DNA of 64,000 nt from Microcosmobacter sp040493455 (GCF_040493455.1 NZ_JANFDA010000009.1:1-64000); one strand, 5' to 3'; shown: positions 24,454 to 32,496, numbered from the stretch's first letter. The notes: generated by a model from the sequence alone, not told the origin. Numbers and translations are program-made.

Positions 24454-26451
24454 ATGAAGCGCTTCTTGTTATTTAGTTTTGTTATTATTCCTTGCCTCAT
24501 ACTAAATGCTCAAGTAGGTATTGGTAATACAGACCCAAAAGCTTCTCTAGACATATCTGCATCCAATGTGTCTAATCCTCTAGAAACAGATGGCTTATTG
24601 ATTCCGAGACTTACTGGCTTTCCTTCTACTAGTCCAGGAGCAGATCAAAACAGTATGCTTATCTATTTGACCACATCAGTAGGACCCAATTCACCTGGAT
24701 TTTATTACTGGAATCAAGGCTCTTCATCTTGGGAAAAATTATTAACCACATTATCTGTTATTGAAGACCATGATTTCTATGAAGAAGGAACAACCAATGC
24801 GCCAACGAACATTAATAGTGATAAATTCACTTTTGGTAATATGGCAATTGGGAAGAACAATGCGAGTTACAAATTGGATGTTGTTGAAAGTACTTTGGAT
24901 CGTACGATTAATGTTACCAATTCTGCTACTTCTGGAGCATCGTTTGCAATTTCAGGATTGTTTAATATTGTTGGAGGCAATGTTACCAATAACAGTAGCC
25001 AAAGAGGTATTTATAACTTATTATCTGGTAATGGTAATAATCCCAAAATGGGTGTTTATAATAATATCACAGGAACAGGAACTTCAACAAACAGGTATGG
25101 AACTTATAATGAACTATCAAATAATAGTGAGTCTAGCGACTATGGGATATACAATACTATAACAAGTTCTTCTAATGGATCCAATAGAGCAAAAATAGGC
25201 ACTTATAATACGATCAATAATAGTGGAACCAGTGATAACTTTGGAGTGTACAATACTTTAAACGGGACTTCAACCCGCCCACAAACAGGGGTGTTTAATT
25301 GGATTATAAGCTCAACAAATGCACAGCAATATGGAGTGAGAAATATTCTAGGAAGTGGTGGATCCACAGGATCTCAATATGCAGTTTTCAATGAGTTTAA
25401 CGGACTTAGCAATGCATTTCAAATAGGAATGCTGACCTCAATATCCAACAATGGTGATGGCAATAAAATTGGTGTTTCTAATCAAATCAATGGTTCAGGA
25501 AATGGCAACCATACAGGTTTAGTAAATAATTTGCAAGGTGTAGGAACAGGAACTAAAACAGGGATATTCACTTCTGTCAATCCTTCAGCTGGTGGAACAC
25601 ACTTTGGGATAGTGTCTAGTGCCCTAAAAACAGGTAGTTTTTCAGGGTTTTTCATTGGAAGTGTATCTATTGGCACCGAACCATATTCTTCTTCAACACC
25701 AAATAATTATATTTTTCCAGCTTCAAGAGGCACTAATGATCAAATTATGCAAACCGATGGAATGGGAAACCTAAGCTGGATTGATTTACCGAATACAAAC
25801 TTTTGGTCTAGGTCAGGAACTGAACTAGACGTTCTAAATTCTGGTGATGATATTCATTTCAATAGTGACCAAACTAGTATTACGTTTGCACAAAGTACGG
25901 GAACTCCAAGCCCTATGATATATATGTTTGATGGCGGATTTACAAATTCGGATAAAATGGTTATAGCACATTCTACAGCTTTTGGTGGTTGGGGATTGGA
26001 GTACGAAGATGTTGAGGACAGTTTCATCTTCAAAGGAGGTGCAACTGAGCGTGTCGAAATAGATTTGAATAATGGATTTCCACTAAGAGTTTATGGAACA
26101 GCAAGAGCAGTCGATTTTCAATCTGATACAACTACATATCCAGATTATGTATTTGAAGCCTACTATGAAGGAGCTTCATCCTTAAACAATAACTATTCTT
26201 TTAAAACATTAAAAGAGGTTGAACAATTTATCAAAGCTAAGGGTCACTTACCAGGTGTTAAATCCTATGAGGAAGTTAAGGTCAATGGAATGGTAATTAG
26301 TCTATCTGAAACTTCTATTAAGAACCTTGAAAAAATTGAAGAACTATTCCTTTATGCCATTGAATTACGAAGAGAAAATGAAGAGCTCAAGGAAAATTAT
26401 AAACAATTAGAGGAACGTTTAGCTAGACTCGAAGCTTTAATGAGGGATTGA
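24454..26451 (+). CDS. Secreted tail-fibre-like repeat protein with C-terminal coiled coil
   Basis: The 665-residue protein has a signal peptide and an N-terminal VGIGNTDPKASLDISAS segment common in Bacteroidota surface proteins. From about 185 to 410 it has about eleven repeats of 19-24 residues built on G-(V/I/T)-Y-N-x-(I/L)-x-G-x-G, predicting a beta-solenoid. The end is a tail-fibre-like domain (PDYVFEAYYEG ... HLPGVKSYEEV) and a heptad coiled coil (about 625-662), the usual trimerisation and cleavage region of such fibres. No sorting domain is seen. It belongs to the sigma module, ending one base from the stop of the CHAT gene. Confidence 0.75.
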   Translation: MKRFLLFSFVIIPCLILNAQVGIGNTDPKASLDISASNVSNPLETDGLLIPRLTGFPSTSPGADQNSMLIYLTTSVGPNSPGFYYWNQGSSSWEKLLTTLSVIEDHDFYEEGTTNAPTNINSDKFTFGNMAIGKNNASYKLDVVESTLDRTINVTNSATSGASFAISGLFNIVGGNVTNNSSQRGIYNLLSGNGNNPKMGVYNNITGTGTSTNRYGTYNELSNNSESSDYGIYNTITSSSNGSNRAKIGTYNTINNSGTSDNFGVYNTLNGTSTRPQTGVFNWIISSTNAQQYGVRNILGSGGSTGSQYAVFNEFNGLSNAFQIGMLTSISNNGDGNKIGVSNQINGSGNGNHTGLVNNLQGVGTGTKTGIFTSVNPSAGGTHFGIVSSALKTGSFSGFFIGSVSIGTEPYSSSTPNNYIFPASRGTNDQIMQTDGMGNLSWIDLPNTNFWSRSGTELDVLNSGDDIHFNSDQTSITFAQSTGTPSPMIYMFDGGFTNSDKMVIAHSTAFGGWGLEYEDVEDSFIFKGGATERVEIDLNNGFPLRVYGTARAVDFQSDTTTYPDYVFEAYYEGASSLNNNYSFKTLKEVEQFIKAKGHLPGVKSYEEVKVNGMVISLSETSIKNLEKIEELFLYAIELRRENEELKENYKQLEERLARLEALMRD

Positions 26452-26452
26452 A

Positions 26453-29293
26453 CTAATCCTGTTTACGATTCTTTCTTATTAAAAAAATTATGATCGTACA
26501 AATAATTAGTGTGCCCAGTATGTAAAGCCAATAAGATTGATTATCGACAATAGGGGAAGCATCTCCAGAAATTACAAAGCCTGCCCAATAATAAGGATGC
26601 TTTAGAGTAAGATCATCTGTTGAGCTTAAGTACTTAACTTTAGCATTCTGTAATGCAATATCTTTCTCTTGTCCTTCTTTTAGGTTCTCATAAAAGCTAA
26701 CAATTATCTGAGATGTTTCTTGGTCTGGTATTTTCCATAAGCTCATTACTGTACTGGAGACTCCAGCAAATGTAAACGCATTGGAAAGACTTAATACGCC
26801 TTTACCTTTCATTTCTTCACCAATTCCAGTCTCACAAGAACTCAACGTAACCAAATCAGAATTAATGTTGAGACTATATAGCTCTTCTAACCTAAGGATA
26901 GACTTACTAGGTTCTTCGTCCTTGGAATTACTAAAGTATATTTTGCTCCATTGTGGATTATCACAATCTACTTCAGAATGTGTTGCTAAATGGATGATAT
27001 TGTTACTATTTATCTGATTTAAGAATTCGTTTTTACTTGCATTCTCATCTAGAAAAACCTCACCATCCAATAGACCTCCGATTATATTTACCTCATCCAA
27101 ACTAGATGGTAAGACATTGTTACGGTCATAGCTTTTAGTTGAAAATGGTGCAAAAAGCTTTAATCCTTTATTTTTTGAAGCAGGCAACACTACTCTTTGT
27201 GCCAAAGAATTCAGTCTCAAAAAACTGGTTAGTTCAACCAAAAACTTACCATTATCATCTTGACCAGTATTTAAAGCTTCAATAGGAAGTAAATGCAATT
27301 TATCGTCCGACACCAGTATAGTTTTCTTATTTGAATCAATATAGTTTTGAAACAATGTTGTGTAAATGGTATAACCCAGTGCTTTATAATCTGTACTTGT
27401 ATTTTCCCTTAGACTGTGATTGAATTGTTCAACTTGGTCTTCTAGTGAGTCAATACTAATCTTATCAAATTTTAATGTATTGCCATTTATGTTCAAAACA
27501 TAAACTACCGAATTGCCCCAAAAGAAGTGTATAATGTTGTATTTGCTATAATTTTGCTCAATGATATCCTTTAAGTTAGAATCATCATGGTATTTCAATC
27601 TAAAATATTGCGGTTGAGTTTGCTTAAGGTCTTTTTTAAAACCTTCGAAAACTTGCTTTAAACTATCTTTTTGTTTGATAAGGGATTCAGAATCTACATT
27701 GGCTTTCAATAATCGATTTATGGAATCCATTCCTTTCATCAATTGGCGCTCTGTGTGAAGAGTTTCAGATGGAATAATTTTAAAAAGTTTCTCTTGCTTT
27801 ATGGCACTAATCTCATTTAGCACAGCTACAATCTTACTCTCATCACTAATGCTTAGCGCTTTGTAGAATAGTGCTTCATCTTGAGCTTGTTGCCAACTGT
27901 TATGATATATGTCTAATAAGTTTCCATAAACTTCCTTAAAGGTTTCTGCGCTTATAAATTTATCTTCTTTACTTAGGCGACCAACAGTTTTGGTAGCTTC
28001 GTGCAATAACTCGTAACAGTTTTTGGCAAGACTCAAGTAGGCTGCCTCCTTGGTTTTTTTGTAAAGTTCTAAAGCCATTTCACCCTTAAACCTCAGCTTT
28101 TCCAAGATAGAGGAGCCTTCAATTAAGAGGTTTTCAGAGCTGAGTTCAGTGAAGAAGTTATAGTTTTCAGGAGTACTAATGATGTTGTTGAAAAATGCTT
28201 TGTTTAAGTAGTCTTTAGATTTTTGGATGTCTCCCAGTTTATAATAGCTTTTTGCAAGCTTAAGCAATACCCATGCATGACTATCTTTCCTAACATATTG
28301 GTATTGTTCGTTATCCTTGAAACTTTCGTATATATCTATTGCTTTTTGGTAATTTCCTTTAATGCTATATAGCTCAGCTTTGCGTTCATCAATAAAGATA
28401 TCCGAAAAATGAGCACCAGCTGAGACTTCTTCAAGGTTAGCAATGGCCTCTTCAGCAAGATCAAAATCTCTAACGTCATTAGCGTAATCTATGATGTCAA
28501 AATAATACTGATACTTTAACCAAAGCTTAGATTTATCTAGCCAGCCATAGGTCTTTTCATCTTTAATAAAAGTTCTGATCTCTTCATCTTGCTCCCTACG
28601 CTTATAAATATTAAACTTCTTGGCATGAAAATAGGCAATACCTTCAGGATCTCCCAGTGTTTTTGATAATTCGAGACCTTCCTCTGCATATTTGAAAGCA
28701 GTATCATAATCGGAAACAGTAATTCTAATTAGTCCCAACATATCAATGTTACTAATTCTACTATCTAACATTGAGACGTCTTTACTATCCAAATACTTTT
28801 GGTATAGTTGAAATTCTTTATTGGCATAATATTGTGCATTGTCTATCTGATAATTTAGCCTGTACATTGTGGATAGGGCATAATAGAGTTTACCTATTTC
28901 ATAATCCTTCCCTTTCGCAGCTTCAACAAAGTCGAGACCTTCATTAAGCTTTGCAATAATATGGTCTAAAGGCTCAAACATGGTAGACATACATTTTGCT
29001 ATTTTGCACTTAGCCAAAATAATTTTAGCCGGAAGGTTTAACACTTGGTATAAGGAGTCGGCTTTGGAGAAAAGTACTTTGGCTTCCCCGTATTTTCGCT
29101 CTACGGTATAGAGTTTATCTGCTCTATTAAATAAACTATCAGCCTTTTTAACCTTAATGCTATCAATAGTGAAACTTTTTTTTGATATATCTGCTATAGG
29201 AGTCTTAAATGGTTTAGTACTACTGTTGAATATTGAGAATAATAACACGAGTGATAAGATTCTAAGCCAAAAAAGTGTGTGCTTGCTAAACAT
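26453..29293 (-). CDS. Exported TPR-CHAT (caspase-like) protein with C-terminal membrane anchor
   Basis: The 946-residue protein begins with an export signal (about 1-25), continues with about ten TPR-like helix pairs (about 45-480), a helical linker and a CHAT domain (about 640-915). The catalytic dyad is visible: His772 in HLATHSEVD and Cys820 in VTLSSCETGIG, and the domain ends in HPYYWAGFVISGD. Residues about 922-939 are a membrane helix followed by a short basic tail, placing TPR and CHAT in the periplasm. CHAT domains are separin/caspase-type proteases switched on by partner binding to the TPR. It is convergent with the repeat-protein gene; the sigma/anti-sigma pair nearby suggests anti-sigma cleavage as its task. 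Confidence 0.85.
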   Translation of the reverse strand: MFSKHTLFWLRILSLVLLFSIFNSSTKPFKTPIADISKKSFTIDSIKVKKADSLFNRADKLYTVERKYGEAKVLFSKADSLYQVLNLPAKIILAKCKIAKCMSTMFEPLDHIIAKLNEGLDFVEAAKGKDYEIGKLYYALSTMYRLNYQIDNAQYYANKEFQLYQKYLDSKDVSMLDSRISNIDMLGLIRITVSDYDTAFKYAEEGLELSKTLGDPEGIAYFHAKKFNIYKRREQDEEIRTFIKDEKTYGWLDKSKLWLKYQYYFDIIDYANDVRDFDLAEEAIANLEEVSAGAHFSDIFIDERKAELYSIKGNYQKAIDIYESFKDNEQYQYVRKDSHAWVLLKLAKSYYKLGDIQKSKDYLNKAFFNNIISTPENYNFFTELSSENLLIEGSSILEKLRFKGEMALELYKKTKEAAYLSLAKNCYELLHEATKTVGRLSKEDKFISAETFKEVYGNLLDIYHNSWQQAQDEALFYKALSISDESKIVAVLNEISAIKQEKLFKIIPSETLHTERQLMKGMDSINRLLKANVDSESLIKQKDSLKQVFEGFKKDLKQTQPQYFRLKYHDDSNLKDIIEQNYSKYNIIHFFWGNSVVYVLNINGNTLKFDKISIDSLEDQVEQFNHSLRENTSTDYKALGYTIYTTLFQNYIDSNKKTILVSDDKLHLLPIEALNTGQDDNGKFLVELTSFLRLNSLAQRVVLPASKNKGLKLFAPFSTKSYDRNNVLPSSLDEVNIIGGLLDGEVFLDENASKNEFLNQINSNNIIHLATHSEVDCDNPQWSKIYFSNSKDEEPSKSILRLEELYSLNINSDLVTLSSCETGIGEEMKGKGVLSLSNAFTFAGVSSTVMSLWKIPDQETSQIIVSFYENLKEGQEKDIALQNAKVKYLSSTDDLTLKHPYYWAGFVISGDASPIVDNQSYWLYILGTLIICTIIIFLIRKNRKQD

Positions 29294-29351
29294 AATACTT
29301 TATGAATCAATGACTACCTTATTCAATTTACAGTAGCAACATAAATTTACT

Positions 29352-29386
29352 TTATTATTTGTGTCCTTGTTATAATAATGTAAACA
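29352..29386 (-). promoter_or_regulatory. Candidate sigma-module promoter of the CHAT gene
   Basis: On the minus strand TGTTTAC (29386-29380) is followed by GACAC-AAATAA at the same 16-bp spacing as the ACAT-AAT box of the other two candidates, 58 bp or so before the ATG at 29293. The match is weaker (ACA and AAT kept, TTAGAA lost). Bases 29294-29452 hold nothing else recognisable. Confidence 0.4.
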
Positions 29387-29452
29387 AAAAAGCAAAATAA
29401 TTCTTTTTGCCCATGCAATTTCAATCATTTAGCGAATTAAAATTTGAAACAA

Positions 29453-29480
29453 AAAAGCCAAGACATATGTCTTGGCTTTT
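29453..29480 (-). terminator. Original terminator of the tRNA operon (left behind by island insertion)
   Basis: A perfect 28-base palindrome (AAAAGCCAAGACAT and its complement) followed on the minus strand by TTTTTTG lies directly behind the displaced tRNA-Leu 3' fragment. It was presumably the terminator of the tRNA-Leu transcript before the island inserted. Confidence 0.8.
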
Positions 29481-29485
29481 CATTT

Positions 29486-29540
29486 GTACAGAAGGCGGGA
29501 CTTGAACCCGCACGGCCATAATGGCCATTGGATTTTAAGT
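29486..29540 (-). repeat. Displaced 3' part of tRNA-Leu(TAA): left attachment site
   Basis: These 55 bases are identical to 32390-32444, which runs from the 3' end of the tRNA-Leu gene to the anticodon loop. Just beyond 29540 the two copies diverge, so this copy lacks the 5' half of the tRNA and is not a functional gene. It is the classic attachment-site duplication left by tyrosine-recombinase elements that insert in a tRNA gene. Confidence 0.9.
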
Positions 29541-29621
29541 TTCACAGTTACTCTTTTGTAAAAATTAAACATTTGATTATCAGTTAATTAATAGTTTAAA
29601 AATGCTGAAAATTTGACCAAA

Positions 29622-29643
29622 ACATATACGATTACATATACTT
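29622..29643 (+). repeat. Left-end tandem repeat (possible integrase arm site)
   Basis: ACATATACGA TT ACATATACTT: two copies of a 10-base unit, 12 bp apart. The same arrangement in the same orientation lies near the right end at 32283-32304. Confidence 0.6.
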
Positions 29644-29858
29644 TATAAAAATTTAAAAAAACTCACATAAATGTCTAAAATACAATTATTTATAGATATT
29701 CTCTTTTGGCTATAATTGCTATTTTTTACCTCAAAAACTTGTCAAAATTGTAAAATTTCGTAAAATAATTCTTTCAAAAATCATCTTCAGATTTATCAAT
29801 TCAGTAGATGAAATTTGTTATAAATTTAGAGTTAAACTAAACAATATTTGTTAAGAAT

Positions 29859-30674
29859 TTATCTTTTATTTATTCTCAATTGTGGAATGTTAGTAGAAAT
29901 ATAAAAAAGTAATATGAATGAAATTATTGATTGAAAAAGCCATAATGATTTCGTCAAGTATGTATTTGGAATAATTTCAGAAAATTTAAATGAAGAAATT
30001 GAAGCAAACCAAAAGTCAACAAAACCAATTTCTTTTTTAACATCTTTGGATCTTTCATAAAATGAATAGTAATCATCTAGATAGTTTTCTAGAGTTTCAC
30101 GTATTGTACTGTTTCTGTGATGAATTATATCTATTCTGTCATTATTTCTATGAAGTGTTAAATAATACTTTGGCGGAGCTAATCCACCTCCAGAGAGTCC
30201 TTTAGTTTTTTTATGATGCTCTGGCACTGATAAACTTATACTATCTAAGTAGTTTAACTCTATTGACTTAAACAGTTTTAACTTATTAAGTATTGAATCG
30301 TTCTCCTTACTTAAGCTATTTTTAACTACCTCATAATTTAAAGTACTGAATTGATTGTATTGTTTTTCGTTTTCTAATCTATTATGTGCGGATTCTTTTA
30401 GGTAATCAGATAAATAATAATTGTTATCATTTATCTTATAACTAATAAAGTGAGATGTTGGAAAAAATAATATTGCCAGGTAAAACAGAATAAATAAACT
30501 ATTTAACCCTTTCTTCTTATACTTTTTTGAAATCTTTAATGAATGGAATAAATAAAACAATACAACAGAAGAAAGAACAACAATAAAGCTCTCAATCACT
30601 TCCAAAAGGAATAGAAGCACTATTAAATTCAGAATAGGCAATACTAAAAGATAAATTATTTTTTTACTCTTCAT
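29859..30674 (-). CDS. Membrane protein of unknown function (island gene)
   Basis: This 271-residue protein is not one I recognise. It has two or three closely spaced membrane helices at the N-terminus (about 7-30, 30-46 and 60-78), a soluble middle of about 150 residues rich in Asn, Ser and Lys with a GLSGGGLAPPKYYLTLHRNND stretch, and a last membrane helix (about 243-262). The soluble part would lie outside the cytoplasm or be held against the membrane. Very low GC and island location indicate recent transfer. A role as the effector or sensor of a defence cassette is a guess from position only. Confidence 0.7.
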   Translation of the reverse strand: MKSKKIIYLLVLPILNLIVLLFLLEVIESFIVVLSSVVLFYLFHSLKISKKYKKKGLNSLFILFYLAILFFPTSHFISYKINDNNYYLSDYLKESAHNRLENEKQYNQFSTLNYEVVKNSLSKENDSILNKLKLFKSIELNYLDSISLSVPEHHKKTKGLSGGGLAPPKYYLTLHRNNDRIDIIHHRNSTIRETLENYLDDYYSFYERSKDVKKEIGFVDFWFASISSFKFSEIIPNTYLTKSLWLFQSIISFILLFYISTNIPQLRINKR

Positions 30675-30939
30675 TTTTTTTCAATTAAGATCCTAAAATA
30701 GTCACTATTAGCTGAACTAAATATGTCTTCTATGGCAATTAATGGTATACTATTTGCATTAGCTTTAATATACAAATTGAATTAAAATTAATAGTGTATA
30801 AAAATTAAAGAAACATTAAAAAAATGTATTTCATCCATAAAATAACACCTTTAATCGATGAAATTATAGCTTTATTAGCTTTATACGATAAATGTCGTAC
30901 ATTTGTACCATCTCAATGACCATGTGTTAGAGGAGAAAA

Positions 30940-30965
30940 GAAGCCGTTCACTTGTGGGCGGTTTC
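30940..30965 (-). terminator. Terminator behind the DUF3800/partner pair
   Basis: Read on the minus strand, CCGCCCA-CAAG-TGAACGG (two G-T pairs) is followed by CTTCTTTTCT, directly after the stop of the 155-residue gene. It stands out as GC-rich within very AT-rich DNA. The rest of 30675-30939 shows no gene. Confidence 0.6.
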
Positions 30966-30971
30966 GGCATT

Positions 30972-31439
30972 TTATATACTATATTTCTCACTTTCCGCAA
31001 TTAATTTTCTATGTCTATTGTTGTATTTTACGCAATAAGCAGTCCAGGGTAATATATAATCTCCCCTATCATCTAAAACAACAAGAAATCTTTCTGAAGG
31101 GTGGTAAATCAGAATTCTATGCTTACTCCCATGAGGCTTTCGCCAAACTAGCAAATCTTTACTATCTGAGTTATTTATCATTGGTTTTATCCAACCTATT
31201 CTCTCACATCTTTCTAAATCTGGTATCCTATCATCTTCTATTTCTCCTGAGTGAGTAAAATGATAAAAGGTATATTCTTTTCCATCTACTATAGGATGCT
31301 TCTTCAGTCCAAGTCTAGTGCCACGAAAAGATGGTTTATCTAAAATGAAGTCATTGGTAAATATCTCATAAACTGCTTCAATATATGATGCATAATGTCC
31401 TCCAAAATCATTTAAGCATATTATCTCTGGCAGATGCAT
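30972..31439 (-). CDS. Small partner protein of DUF3800 (PBECR-like?), island gene
   Basis: The 155-residue protein has a pattern I remember from many bacteria: an N-terminal I-x-L-x-D-(F/Y)-G-G-x-(Y/F)-xx-Y-x-x-A-(V/I)-Y segment, FRGTRLGLKKHP, GKEYTFYHFTHSGEIEDDRIPDLERCERIGW, RILIYHPSERFLVVLDDRGDY and a final LPWTAYCVKYNNRHRKL. The conserved His, Asp, Arg and Trp residues suggest a nuclease or toxin fold of the phage barnase/EndoU/ColicinE5/RelE-like class, but this is inference. It is two bases downstream of the DUF3800 gene, so the two are translationally coupled. Confidence 0.7.
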   Translation of the reverse strand: MHLPEIICLNDFGGHYASYIEAVYEIFTNDFILDKPSFRGTRLGLKKHPIVDGKEYTFYHFTHSGEIEDDRIPDLERCERIGWIKPMINNSDSKDLLVWRKPHGSKHRILIYHPSERFLVVLDDRGDYILPWTAYCVKYNNRHRKLIAESEKYSI

Positions 31440-31441
31440 AA

Positions 31442-32176
31442 CTAGTGTTTTTGAAAGTTAGACTTCCACACTAATACGTTAAGCTTCCTTTCATTCGGTA
31501 GTGTATTGTTTAATAGTGAATATCCTGACCTCTCTCTAATTTTTTCAATTAAATTTTTCTTCGCTGAATTATTTGAATCTATACCTCTATGTAGATAAGA
31601 TAAAGCTCCTATTAAAAGATCTGTAATTTGAAGAATTTCTGATTCGTGTGATCTTATCTGCTGTACTTTTTTTATGATTTTTTTATTAAAATCATATTGG
31701 GATGTTCTAAGTATTTTTTCGAGCTTATTTACTTTATCTTGACTCTTAGTATCTTTTATATCTATATATATGTTATATGCATTTTCTGGACTAAGAATAT
31801 TCCTGATTAATAAAAAAAACATTTTATAATAGAAGTCATCATGACTTTGAAAGTGGGCCTCATGATCTAAAATGTTTTTATCTGGAATGACAATAGCTCG
31901 AAAATGTAAGTCATCATCATCAAAAAAGTAATCAAGAAGGTCTAAATAAAACTCCTCTTTTGACTTGGATACCTTATTCCATTTTATTTCAAAACTTCTA
32001 CCCTTTTCGTTCTCTTTCCATTTCAAGCCGTGCTTTTTCTTTATGGATCTAATTCTTTTATTAATATCGGAAGTAAGTCCTTTATTTGCCCATATAGCTC
32101 CAAGCACCATTGATTTTTGGTCATCATTTTCTAAGTGACAACTCTCATCACAATATGTATTAAATTCATATCTCAT
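31442..32176 (-). CDS. DUF3800 (RNase H-like) protein, island gene
   Basis: The 244-residue protein starts with the DUF3800 signature NTYCDESCH (usually Y-x-D-E-S-G), followed by LGAIWAN, a central acidic IYIDIKDTKSQDKV strand and the C-terminal SHESEILQITDLLIGAL helix. These supply the Asp/Glu residues of an RNase H-like metal site. DUF3800 proteins occur widely in mobile and defence islands; the activity is not established. It is the first gene of the pair with the 155-residue protein, and its promoter probably lies in 32177-32280, an AT-rich spacer with no other feature besides the right tandem repeat just beyond it. Confidence 0.8.
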   Translation of the reverse strand: MRYEFNTYCDESCHLENDDQKSMVLGAIWANKGLTSDINKRIRSIKKKHGLKWKENEKGRSFEIKWNKVSKSKEEFYLDLLDYFFDDDDLHFRAIVIPDKNILDHEAHFQSHDDFYYKMFFLLIRNILSPENAYNIYIDIKDTKSQDKVNKLEKILRTSQYDFNKKIIKKVQQIRSHESEILQITDLLIGALSYLHRGIDSNNSAKKNLIEKIRERSGYSLLNNTLPNERKLNVLVWKSNFQKH

Positions 32177-32282
32177 TAAGTAATGTTAAGCTTATTAATT
32201 TAATTAAACAAATCTATAGGTTTTTATAATACTTATAAAGAGATATTTTCTCTTGGAAATTGTTATCATTACTATAAACACA

Positions 32283-32304
32283 ACATATACGAGTACATAT
32301 ACGA
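32283..32304 (+). repeat. Right-end tandem repeat (possible integrase arm site)
   Basis: ACATATACGA GT ACATATACGA: two exact copies of a 10-base unit 12 bp apart, 85 bp inside the right attachment site and in the same orientation as the left pair at 29622-29643. Confidence 0.6.
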
Positions 32305-32353
32305 CTTCACTTTTAAAAAACACTGTTATTAAGAAACACTGTTAAACAAAAAA

Positions 32354-32386
32354 AGCGCAACCCCTTATAAATAAAGGGATTGCGCT
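32354..32386 (-). terminator. Terminator of tRNA-Leu(TAA), supplied by the island
   Basis: On the minus strand AGCGCAATCCCTT and AAGGGGTTGCGCT (one mismatch, seven-base loop) are followed by TTTTTTT. It lies five bases after the 3' end of the intact tRNA and therefore comes from the inserted element. Confidence 0.85.
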
Positions 32387-32389
32387 ACA

Positions 32390-32444
32390 GTACAGAAGGC
32401 GGGACTTGAACCCGCACGGCCATAATGGCCATTGGATTTTAAGT
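32390..32444 (-). repeat. Right attachment site within tRNA-Leu(TAA)
   Basis: 55 bases identical to 29486-29540. They cover the 3' half of the tRNA from the anticodon loop to the discriminator base, so insertion of the island restored a complete tRNA. Confidence 0.9.
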
Positions 32445-32475
32445 CCAACGTGTCTACCAATTCCACCACTTCTGC
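32391..32475 (-). tRNA. tRNA-Leu(TAA)
   Basis: The 85-base minus-strand gene starts GCAGAAGTGG and has a long variable arm (TGGCCATTATGGCC), the T-loop GGTTCAAGTCC and a 3' acceptor strand CTTCTGT plus A. The anticodon stem-loop TTGGACTTAAAATCCAA gives anticodon TAA. CCA is not encoded. Its 3' half is the attachment site of the adjoining island. Confidence 0.95.
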
Positions 32476-32496
32476 TTGGACTTTATATAAAAGTAG

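Larger units (their letters stand above)
29486..32444. mobile_element. Small integrase-less island in tRNA-Leu(TAA)
   Basis: A 2.9-kb segment lies between two copies of a 55-bp perfect direct repeat, one inside the intact tRNA-Leu gene and one as a tRNA fragment. Its base composition is clearly more AT-rich than its flanks. It carries three minus-strand genes (membrane protein, 155-residue partner, DUF3800 protein), its own replacement tRNA terminator, and tandem ACATATACGA repeats 81 and 85 bp inside the two ends. No recombinase, primase or phage gene is present, so it is either a decayed element or one moved by an integrase supplied in trans. The 29541-29858 stretch holds only the left tandem repeat and AT-rich DNA. 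Confidence 0.8.

Noticed and set aside
24761..25162. A 133-residue plus-strand frame within the repeat-protein gene
   Set aside because: It is a shadow of the repetitive coding sequence of 24454-26451 and has no ribosome-binding site of its own.
24950..25680. Regular repeats that might be a CRISPR or DNA minisatellite
   Set aside because: The periodicity is in the protein (G-x-Y-N units of varying length) and the DNA repeats are too diverged; no identical repeats with unique spacers occur. No CRISPR array was seen anywhere in the window.
29556..29571. TGTTTAATTTTTACAA (minus strand), one base different from the protease operator
   Set aside because: It lies within the tRNA-Leu island next to the tRNA fragment, has no TTTG 21 bp downstream and no gene starts within 260 bp; in such AT-rich DNA this is probably chance.
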